A DNA stretch of 64,000 bases from contig NZ_JAMBOC010000001.1 of assembly GCF_023715405.1 (NCBI RefSeq), forward strand, positions 1,922,001-1,986,000, written 5' to 3'. The notes under the pieces are model-generated. The model did no database searches and had not been told where the DNA came from. It worked only from the letters and a program-made list of their open reading frames with translations. Source of the DNA: Solibacillus isronensis. Its GTDB lineage: Bacteria > Bacillota > Bacilli > Bacillales_A > Planococcaceae. The position numbers and the translations under genes were made by a program. Below, piece after piece: positions 57,084-64,000 of the stretch (its first letter is position 1; every line of letters starts with the position of its first letter).

Positions 57084-60000
57084 CTATTTTTTTGCTTCCT
57101 TTTCAATCAGGCTGTAAATGATTGGTACGATAAATAACGTTAAAATTGTTGAACTCATCAACCCTCCAATAACGACAACCGCCATTGGCTGATTCATTTC
57201 TGTCCCTTCGCCAATTCCCAACGCTAATGGTACCAACCCTAAAATAGTCGTCAGAGCCGTCATTAAAATCGGTCTCATGCGATCCTGCGCGCCAATAATA
57301 ATAGCATCGTAGATATTTAATCCGAGCTGTCGTTTTTGATTAATATAGTCAATGAGAACAATGCCATTATTCACGACAATCCCTACTAATATAAGGATTC
57401 CGATAATAGCTGTGACACCGAGCAATGTATTTGTTACAAACAATGAAACAGCGACACCGATAATCATTAGCGGAACGCTGAATATCATAACAAACGGCAG
57501 CTTAAATGATTCGAATTGAGCGCACATAACTAAATAAATAAGAATGACCGCCAGCAGAATAGCCAAAATCATATCTTGTTTTGCACTGTCGAATAGTTCT
57601 CGGTCACCGCCAAAAACAACTTTCGATGTTGCAGGAATGCCGTCTTCTTCAATCGCTTCATCCACTTTTCGGGAAATGCCGCTAAGGGATTCGGACGTAT
57701 TGTATTTTACAAAAACTGCAACGGCCGATGCCTGATCCGATCTCCGAATAGCGGTTTGGGTTTCTTTTATTTCGACCGATGCCAGCTGTTGCAGTTCGAC
57801 AAATACCCCGGCATTTGTTCGAAGCTTCATCGTTTTAAGTGCTTCTACATCTTCACGGTACGCCTTTCCGAAACCAGTGTATACTCCAAGTACTTCACCA
57901 TCTTCGGCTATGATCTGTGTTGTAAATGCGCCTCGTGTCATCATATTGACGGTTTGTGCGATTTGTGCGGGCATTAACCCATATTGAAGTGCATCATCAC
58001 GATTTACTTCAATTTGAATTTCCTCTTTCACTTCATCCAAATCAGTGGTTACCTCAATAACTGAATCAATCTGTGCAACACGTTGCTGAATAGAAGCGAC
58101 CGTTTTTTTCAGCTGAGGCTCATTGCTGTCTGTCACACGAAATGTTAAAGAGTTCGGTGTTGATCCAGAAGAAGATGACAATGAAAACGTCACTTCTGCA
58201 CGCTCTCCGATTTCCTGCTGTACTTGTTTTTCAAACTGTTCAACAAACTCAAAAATGGAGCGATCTCGTTCTGATAATTCAACAAGCTTGACTGAAATCT
58301 CCCCTTCATTTTGTTCACTAGTACCTCGGGATAAAGATTGCTGATTTCCTCCAATTAAACTGACCACTACATCAACTTCTTCATACTGTTTCGCCATCTC
58401 TTCAATTTCCGAAACAATTTGTTCTGTTTTCTCAACAGTTGCACTGTTTGGAAGCTCGACAGACAAGGACACAAACCCTTCATCTGTAGGCGGCAAAAAC
58501 TCAGTACCTGTTTTATATAATATAAATCCAGATATACCTACCAAGACGATTGTGATTGTTAAAATAAGGGCCCGTCTCTTTAAACTCCATTTTAGTGCTT
58601 TCGAATAATTTTGATACAGCCAAGATTCCTGACGCTTCTTCACTACAATTAAAGGTTTTGTACGTAAGAAACGGCTGGCTAGCATCGGAACAACTGTTAA
58701 TGCCACAAATAGTGAAGCAATCAAACTAAATGAAATCGTTAACGCGAACTCTAAAAATATTTGACCGATTAACCCGCTTATAAAAATGACCGGGACAAAA
58801 ACCGCAATCGTCGTGACAGTAGAAGCGGTAATTGCCAAAGCCACTTCCTTAGCTCCATTGACTGCCGCATCTTTAGGATTCTCCCCAAGCTCTAGATGGC
58901 GCTCAATATTTTCTATTACAACGATGGCATTATCCACTAGCATCCCGATTCCAAGTGCAAGGGCACCCAGTGTCATAATGTTTAAAGAAAAGTCCGCAAA
59001 GAACATTAGCACAAAAGTTACAATGACCGAAAAAGGAATCGCGATCCCAATAATAAGCGGACTTTTTATTCCGGATAAAAAGACGAATAACACAAGCATT
59101 GCAAACAGCCCGCCAAAAATAAGCGAGGAGCTAATATTACCAATCGCCAAGCGTACATAGTCCCCCTGGTCAAATAAAATGGTCGCTTCGATTCCATCAT
59201 ATTGGGGTTCATCTAATAATTGTCCAAGCTCCTTCTGAAAAGTTTCGGAAACATCTGCAGTATTTGCTCCAGACTCCTGCAAAACCGAAATGAGTACAGC
59301 CTGCTGGTTATTGGCCCTTGTAATTGTGTTCGTTTCCTGCTCTTTTCGTTCTACGTTTGCTATATCCTGAACTTTTATTTCTTCACCTGTTAATGGATTG
59401 ACAGAAAGCACAACATTCGCTATTTCTTCCGGACTTGTAAACAAGCTGACTACTCGAGTCGTTAACAACTGATTCTCTTTTGTACTTAGCTCTGCACCCG
59501 GCATTGAAATATTACTCGCCTGGATAATTTGCATAACATCATTTTGCGTTAAATTATTTTGCTCAAGCTTCTGCGCATCAAGCTCAATCTGTACTTCTTC
59601 TACTATTTCACCAGAGACGGTTACACTGGCTACCCCTTCAGTACGTTGCAATTCCTGTTCAAGTGATTCGGCGATTTGTCGGATATCGACTTCTTCACTT
59701 TCTGCAGACAATGCCAATTGAATAATCGGAAATTGCGATGGATCAAACTTCAAAAAACTTGGCCTTCCTGCATCTTCAGGAAGTGGGACAAGATCAATAC
59801 GCTGTAAGATATCCGTTTGAACATCATCCATATTCGTTGACCAATCAAATTCCAATATAATCAAGTTGGAGCTTTCCAGCGATGTCGACTGCACTCGTTT
59901 AATCCCCGGTAATGTCGCCAGGGAAGCTTCAAGCGGCTTTGTCACTTTTTCGTTTACTTCTATCGGACTTGCACCCGGATAGCTTGTCACAACAACTCCA

Positions 60001-60131
60001 ATCGGCGGATTTAAATCGGGTATTAACGTAACTGGTATTTTAAATAATGAAACTGCGCCGAGTATTAGCACGAAAATCATTGAAACAATTGTAAAAACCG
60101 GGCGTTTTATAGAAAACTTGCTTATATTCAT
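57084..60131 (-). CDS. swrC: RND efflux transporter (SwrC/AcrB-like)
   Basis: A 1015-residue 12-helix RND pump. Seen: N-terminal KRPVFTIVSMIFVLILGAVS, two large extracytoplasmic loops, the proton-relay Asp in GMLVDNAIVVIENIERH, and the repeat-related second half. B. subtilis SwrC exports surfactin and other amphiphiles; this could also be another HAE-type pump. No membrane-fusion or outer-membrane partner is adjacent, as expected in a Gram-positive. AAAGGAC precedes the ATG. Confidence 0.93.
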   Translation of the reverse strand: MNISKFSIKRPVFTIVSMIFVLILGAVSLFKIPVTLIPDLNPPIGVVVTSYPGASPIEVNEKVTKPLEASLATLPGIKRVQSTSLESSNLIILEFDWSTNMDDVQTDILQRIDLVPLPEDAGRPSFLKFDPSQFPIIQLALSAESEEVDIRQIAESLEQELQRTEGVASVTVSGEIVEEVQIELDAQKLEQNNLTQNDVMQIIQASNISMPGAELSTKENQLLTTRVVSLFTSPEEIANVVLSVNPLTGEEIKVQDIANVERKEQETNTITRANNQQAVLISVLQESGANTADVSETFQKELGQLLDEPQYDGIEATILFDQGDYVRLAIGNISSSLIFGGLFAMLVLFVFLSGIKSPLIIGIAIPFSVIVTFVLMFFADFSLNIMTLGALALGIGMLVDNAIVVIENIERHLELGENPKDAAVNGAKEVALAITASTVTTIAVFVPVIFISGLIGQIFLEFALTISFSLIASLFVALTVVPMLASRFLRTKPLIVVKKRQESWLYQNYSKALKWSLKRRALILTITIVLVGISGFILYKTGTEFLPPTDEGFVSLSVELPNSATVEKTEQIVSEIEEMAKQYEEVDVVVSLIGGNQQSLSRGTSEQNEGEISVKLVELSERDRSIFEFVEQFEKQVQQEIGERAEVTFSLSSSSGSTPNSLTFRVTDSNEPQLKKTVASIQQRVAQIDSVIEVTTDLDEVKEEIQIEVNRDDALQYGLMPAQIAQTVNMMTRGAFTTQIIAEDGEVLGVYTGFGKAYREDVEALKTMKLRTNAGVFVELQQLASVEIKETQTAIRRSDQASAVAVFVKYNTSESLSGISRKVDEAIEEDGIPATSKVVFGGDRELFDSAKQDMILAILLAVILIYLVMCAQFESFKLPFVMIFSVPLMIIGVAVSLFVTNTLLGVTAIIGILILVGIVVNNGIVLIDYINQKRQLGLNIYDAIIIGAQDRMRPILMTALTTILGLVPLALGIGEGTEMNQPMAVVVIGGLMSSTILTLFIVPIIYSLIEKEAKK

Positions 60132-60347
60132 CGGTGGAAAGTCCTTTCATTTTGTCTTTATATTAATTAAAATTCGTGTAGAGCTATCTTTTTCCCTTTT
60201 ATCATTTGACAAAAACTTACGTTACTACAGCAAAATGTTACAAAAAATCATACAAGGTAGGCAGGTTTTAGCAGTTTTTATTGTAAAATTCAGTGATTTT
60301 TTTTGCTGGATTGTCATGCCTACTACATTAGCTACGGGGGTCCATTT

Positions 60348-61112
60348 ATGTGTTTAATTGCATTTTCCTATAAAGTCCATCCATCATATCCACTCATCAT
60401 CGTTGCAAATCGTGACGAATTTTATGACCGTCCGACAGCAGCCGCCCATTTTTGGGAAGATGAACCTGATATATTAGCTGGACGAGATTTACGACAACAA
60501 GGAAGTTGGATGGGTGTGTCGAAAAATGGTCGTTTTGCTGCCATCACAAATTACCGTGATCCGCGTCTTCCTGAAACCGGCCAATTGTCACGTGGAGAAA
60601 TTGTACGGTTATTTTTAACTTCTACGGAATCGACAGACTCATTTATCCAGTCACTCCGTTCAAAAAGAGATTTGTACGGCGGCTTCAATGTTTTGCTTTA
60701 TGACGGCGAAGATATGCATCATTACAATAATATTTACGATGAACACCGCATTGTAGAAAGCGGAATTCACGGTGTAAGTAATGCTACTATCAATACACCA
60801 TGGCCAAAAGTAAATTCGGCAAAGAGTGTACTGGAAAATACATTCGAAAACGAGGCAATCGAAGTGAATACCTTAATTTCGCTATTGGCAAATGACGAAA
60901 TCGCACAAGATGAAGTATTGCCAAATACTGGTGTAGGTATCCATCTGGAACGGTCTTTATCCGCTCAATTTGTAAAACTTCCTAATTACGGCACTCGCTG
61001 CTCAACAGCCATTGTTTTCCACAATAAAGGGGAGATTGATTTTCTTGAGCGGACATATGAGGACGGGAAATATAAATTCGACCGGGCTTACCGTATAGAT
61101 GCGGGAGAGTGA
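60348..61112 (+). CDS. NRDE (TANGO2-like) family protein
   Basis: A 254-residue protein. It begins MCLIAFSY with Cys at residue 2, followed by VANRDEFYDRPTAAAHFW, the NRDE signature. The family may be N-terminal-nucleophile-like (Cys2), and has been tied to heme handling in eukaryotes; the bacterial role is unclear. GGGGG lies 7 bases before the ATG, and a longer frame lacks a site. Divergent from the RND gene. Confidence 0.9.
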   Translation: MCLIAFSYKVHPSYPLIIVANRDEFYDRPTAAAHFWEDEPDILAGRDLRQQGSWMGVSKNGRFAAITNYRDPRLPETGQLSRGEIVRLFLTSTESTDSFIQSLRSKRDLYGGFNVLLYDGEDMHHYNNIYDEHRIVESGIHGVSNATINTPWPKVNSAKSVLENTFENEAIEVNTLISLLANDEIAQDEVLPNTGVGIHLERSLSAQFVKLPNYGTRCSTAIVFHNKGEIDFLERTYEDGKYKFDRAYRIDAGE

Positions 61113-61144
61113 GTGAATTTCAGCGAGCTGAGGCCGGGGAGGAG

Positions 61145-61336
61145 TTCTACTTTTCAGGTGAATCGTTCTACTTTTCACCTGAAATATTCTCCTTTTAAAG
61201 GCTGGCGTTCTACTTTATATCGCAAGTATTCTAATATCCGGCCTCGGTTCTCTTTTCTCAAGCTTTTGTTCCACATTCGGGGTGAATCGTTCCACTTTCA
61301 ACGTAAAACATTCTCCTTTTCTCTCTTTACTTCCTA
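61145..61336 (+). repeat. Helically phased TTCTACTTTT array C (10 heads)
   Basis: Heads begin at 61145, 61166, 61187, 61208, 61229, 61248, 61269, 61290, 61311 and 61331. Steps are 21, 21, 21, 21, 19, 21, 21, 21 and 20 bp. Head forms are TTCTACTTTT, TTCTCCTTTT, TTCTAATAT and TTCCACTTTC. Filler is GC-richer than in arrays A and B. The array lies between convergent genes, starting 33 bases after the NRDE-gene stop. A small hairpin GGAAATTT / AAATTTCC follows near 61347. Confidence 0.8.
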
Positions 61337-61397
61337 CATTTAAATCGGAAATTTCTGATAAATTTCCGGTATCTACTATCACTATATATTAAAGCAC

Positions 61398-61441
61398 AAT
61401 AAACCCCGGCGATTTTCCTTCACAGAAAATCACCGGGGCTT
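61398..61441 (-). terminator. Terminator of prfC
   Basis: AGCCCCGGTGATTTTC / GAAAATCGCCGGGGTT, then TATTG on the minus strand. Confidence 0.82.
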
Positions 61442-61453
61442 ATAAATATCAGA

Positions 61454-63025
61454 TTATAACAAGCTGTATAAATGAATATTTTCGTTTTTCTCAGAGAACC
61501 AGCGCATCGCAAATTCGTTTTCGAATAAGAATACTCTATTATCGAAACGGTCTTTAACAAGCATAGAACGTTGAGAATGCATTGAATCTTTCACATCTTC
61601 TTCGTTTTCAATCCAACGTGCAATCTTGCTGCCAATCGGCTGCATAATTACATCTACATTGTATTCGTTAATCATTCGGTGCTGGAATACTTCAAACTGT
61701 AATTGACCAACCGCACCAAGGATTACTTCTTCAGTATGCAGAGTTTTGAAGTACTGAATTGCGCCTTCTTGAACTAATTGCAGAACGCCTTTTTGGAATT
61801 GCTTCCCTTTCATTACGTTTTTCGCCGAAACTTTCATGAAAATTTCAGGTGTGAATTGAGGTAATTTTTCAAAGTTGAATGTTTTCTTACCGCCGACTAC
61901 TGTATCCCCAATTTGATACGTACCTGTATCATAAAGACCGATAATGTCACCGGCAACCGCTTCATTTACTGTTTCACGATCATCTGCAAGGAATTGTGTT
62001 GACTGTGTCACTTTGAAAGATTTACCTGTACGTGAAAGTGTCATGTTCATACCACGCTCAAATTTACCCGATACAATACGCACGAATGCAATACGGTCGC
62101 GGTGTGCCGGGTTCATATTCGCTTGAATTTTAAAAATGAAACCAGAAAATTCGCCATGGTCTACAGGATCGATAAATTGCTCCTCTTCCGTAATACGAGG
62201 CTGAGGAATCGGTGCAAATTTTAAATACGTATCAAGGAATGTTTGAACACCGAAGTTCGTTAATGCCGAACCGAAGAATACCGGTGTCAATTCACCACGT
62301 GCAATTTTATCTTCCGAATACTCATTGCCAGCTTCATTCAGAAGTTCGATATCGTCAATAGCCTGTGAATAATACGATGTTTTTTTCATATCGTTATCAA
62401 TGGCTAAATGCCCTTCTTCATCAAGCGGTAAGTAGCGGTCGCCTTCTTCTACACGGAATTGCTCGATACGTTTGTTGTAACGATCGTAAATTCCTAGGAA
62501 CTCTTTCCCCATACCGATCGGCCAGTTCATTGGATATGCATTAATACCAAGCACTTCTTCCAATTCTTCAATAAGCTCTAGTGGCTCTTTCCCTTGACGG
62601 TCCAATTTGTTGATAAAAGTAAAAATCGGAATACCGCGCATTTTACAAACTTTGAATAGCTTTAATGTTTGGGCCTCAATCCCTTTAGCCGCATCGACTA
62701 CCATGACAGCCGAGTCTACAGCCATTAACGTACGGTACGTATCTTCCGAGAAGTCTTGGTGTCCCGGTGTATCCAGAATGTTTACACGGCAGCCTGAATA
62801 ATCGAACTGCATAACAGAAGAGGTAACCGAAATCCCACGTTGTTTCTCGATTTCCATCCAGTCAGATGTCGCAAACTTTCCTGACTTCTTTCCTTTTACT
62901 GTTCCTGCGTCACGAATCGCACCACCGAATAATAGTAGTTTTTCTGTAATCGTCGTTTTACCAGCATCCGGGTGACTGATGATGGCGAATGTACGACGCG
63001 ATAATATATCTTGTTCTAAAGTCAT
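61454..63025 (-). CDS. prfC: Peptide chain release factor 3
   Basis: A 523-residue GTPase that recycles RF1/RF2 from terminating ribosomes. Seen: [16 protein letters not shown] (P-loop), [20 protein letters not shown], and [11 protein letters not shown] near the C-terminus. Full length. The ribosome-binding site is AAAAAGGAGACG. Confidence 0.96.
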   Translation of the reverse strand: MTLEQDILSRRTFAIISHPDAGKTTITEKLLLFGGAIRDAGTVKGKKSGKFATSDWMEIEKQRGISVTSSVMQFDYSGCRVNILDTPGHQDFSEDTYRTLMAVDSAVMVVDAAKGIEAQTLKLFKVCKMRGIPIFTFINKLDRQGKEPLELIEELEEVLGINAYPMNWPIGMGKEFLGIYDRYNKRIEQFRVEEGDRYLPLDEEGHLAIDNDMKKTSYYSQAIDDIELLNEAGNEYSEDKIARGELTPVFFGSALTNFGVQTFLDTYLKFAPIPQPRITEEEQFIDPVDHGEFSGFIFKIQANMNPAHRDRIAFVRIVSGKFERGMNMTLSRTGKSFKVTQSTQFLADDRETVNEAVAGDIIGLYDTGTYQIGDTVVGGKKTFNFEKLPQFTPEIFMKVSAKNVMKGKQFQKGVLQLVQEGAIQYFKTLHTEEVILGAVGQLQFEVFQHRMINEYNVDVIMQPIGSKIARWIENEEDVKDSMHSQRSMLVKDRFDNRVFLFENEFAMRWFSEKNENIHLYSLL

Positions 63026-63091
63026 TAATTTCGTCTCCTTTTTTCATACTTTCTTATTTTAAAAGACAACAGTCATTTGTTACAACCTTTT

Positions 63092-63652
63092 TTACTTTGG
63101 CGTGCTCATTTTACGTAATCTCCGAAATATTTTGAAGAGCATAAAGCCGATTACAATGGCGATTGCATTTAATAATACATCATCGACATCAATACTACGA
63201 CCAATAAAATATTGTGTCCCTTCAATAAATAATGGGATGGCAAATGCAACGATATGCATGATGCGCCATCCTCTGTACTTTTTCCATAATAGCGGAATAA
63301 AGAAGCCAAAAGGAATAAACAAGACAATATTGCCTGCCAAATTATAAAATGCGATATTTGCCAATGGTCCATTCAATTGGTCATAATACAGCAAAATTGT
63401 TTGTAATGGGGTAAAATTGCTGCGCACATATGCGGTCGAAGTATCAAAAATGATCTGTCCATTCGAGATTTGGAAGTTAGGGATAATCGTTTGTGAAAAA
63501 ATACTGACACTGTAAAAGAAGAATACGAGCATCACCAATTCACGCCTCGCATTTTTTGTTTTATTTTTTATATAGAACATTCGCAATATGCAATAAATGG
63601 GGAAGCTCACAGTGCAATATGCAATCATACTAAGTAAAAATGAATGGATCAT
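63092..63652 (-). CDS. VanZ-like membrane protein
   Basis: A 186-residue protein with five transmembrane helices of the VanZ type: NLAGNIVLFIPFGFFIPLLW, EGTQYFIGRSIDVDDVLLNAIA. VanZ members give low-level teicoplanin resistance in some strains; the housekeeping role is unknown. GGAGGTG lies 6 bases before the ATG at 63652; a TTG start at 63667 overlaps that site. Confidence 0.88.
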   Translation of the reverse strand: MIHSFLLSMIAYCTVSFPIYCILRMFYIKNKTKNARRELVMLVFFFYSVSIFSQTIIPNFQISNGQIIFDTSTAYVRSNFTPLQTILLYYDQLNGPLANIAFYNLAGNIVLFIPFGFFIPLLWKKYRGWRIMHIVAFAIPLFIEGTQYFIGRSIDVDDVLLNAIAIVIGFMLFKIFRRLRKMSTPK

Positions 63653-63664
63653 TTTTGTCACCTC

Positions 63665-63709
63665 CAAAAAAATCCACCGCTAACGCTTTTACGTTAACAC
63701 GGTGGATTT
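63665..63709 (-). terminator. Terminator of murE
   Basis: AATCCACCG / CGGTGGATT, with an inner TTAACG / CGTTAA hairpin, then seven T on the minus strand. Confidence 0.9.
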
Positions 63710-63728
63710 GAAAAAATTATTGCATAAT

Positions 63729-64000
63729 CTATACAAATTTTAACTTTCCAGCTTCAATCGCAATTTTCGCATCACTATGCGGATATTTCGTATTTTCGAT
63801 AATTTGGTAATCCTCATGACCTTTTCCTGCGAAAATAATAATATCACCAGGATTTGCTACGCTTACTGCATGTCTAACAGCTTCCGCACGGTCACCGATA
63901 CAGGCATAATTTTTATGTTTCATACCTTTCGCCAAATCACCCGTAATACTGTCAAATTCCTCATAGCGCGGATCATCCGTCGTCAGGACAACATAATCTG
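63729..64000 (-). CDS. murE: MurE-family ligase, C-terminal part (start outside window)
   Basis: The frame is open to the right edge; only the last 90 residues are seen. They match the Mur ligase C-terminal domain of UDP-MurNAc-tripeptide synthetase: TTDDPRYEEF, IGDRAEAVRHAVSVANPGD, AGKGHEDYQII. MurE adds the third residue (meso-DAP or L-Lys) to the peptidoglycan stem peptide. The motifs are mixed: DDPR and GKGHE resemble DAP enzymes, whereas the end PHSDAKIAIEAGKLKF resembles Lys-type enzymes. The amino acid cannot be decided from this part. Confidence 0.88.
   Translation of the reverse strand, partial: DYVVLTTDDPRYEEFDSITGDLAKGMKHKNYACIGDRAEAVRHAVSVANPGDIIIFAGKGHEDYQIIENTKYPHSDAKIAIEAGKLKFV

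Noticed and set aside
61113..61343. 76-codon plus-strand frame with RSTF-type heptads over array C
   Set aside because: It has no ribosome-binding site, the period is broken by 19- and 20-bp steps, and the sister arrays A and B are full of stops. It is best explained as the phased DNA array read by chance.

Overview
The window looks like chromosomal core DNA from a low-GC, spore-forming Bacillales species of the Planococcaceae/Caryophanaceae type (Solibacillus- or Lysinibacillus-like). This is inferred from gene content and order, not from a marker gene. The order closely follows the Bacillus subtilis chromosome: ctaA-pycA-ftsW-ylaN-ylaL-ylaI-ylaH-typA-ylaF, suhB-yktB-yktA-speA, pdhABCD-def-ykrA-rpoY-rnjA-ktrC, dapHL-ccpC-darB-fadH. 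Potassium, polyamine, polyphosphate and efflux genes are interleaved. I see no prophage, plasmid, rRNA, tRNA or CRISPR locus, and no intact insertion sequence.

Layout. 1-10 kb: end of ctaA, pycA, ftsW, the yla cluster and typA. 10-16 kb: suhB, yktB, yktA, a nitronate monooxygenase, speA and an lrgAB pair. 16-23 kb: a structured intergenic element, an unknown gene, the pyruvate dehydrogenase operon and def. 23-28 kb: ykrA, a tiny isolated transcription unit for a 23-residue basic peptide, rpoY-rnjA, ktrC and a thioredoxin-like gene. 28-33 kb: a regulator-potABCD polyamine operon. 33-36 kb: a divergent TetR-Nudix / DsbA-like pair and an MFS pump. 36-41 kb: dapHL, ccpC, darB, a small membrane protein and fadH. 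41-47 kb: ppx-ppk, cheV and ykwC. 47-54 kb: small genes, a CPBP protein, a lipoprotein, MarR, a histidine kinase and a B12-binding radical SAM protein. 54-64 kb: ktrD, a Mn-riboswitch-controlled TerC gene, an RND pump, an NRDE protein, prfC, a VanZ-like gene and the end of murE.

Functional links. Central carbon is represented by pyruvate dehydrogenase, pyruvate carboxylase and an LrgAB pair whose B. subtilis relatives move pyruvate. Several products belong to the c-di-AMP/potassium network known in B. subtilis (KtrC, KtrD, DarB and the DarB target PycA). Polyamine synthesis (speA) and uptake (potABCD) are both present.

The most unusual signal is a set of three intergenic arrays (about 23.50-23.67, 40.98-41.10 and 61.15-61.34 kb). 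In each, a short head, TTCTAATA or TTCTACTTTT, recurs every 18-21 bp, most often exactly 21 bp, with unrelated sequence between heads. Spacing is conserved and filler is not, which suggests same-face, two-helical-turn phasing of binding sites. I know of no description of this element. Other points of interest are the 23-codon transcription unit near 24.6 kb, an 80-residue membrane protein with no standard start codon near 39.8 kb, a strongly folded element in front of lrgAB, and a roughly 265-nt leader in front of a marR gene.
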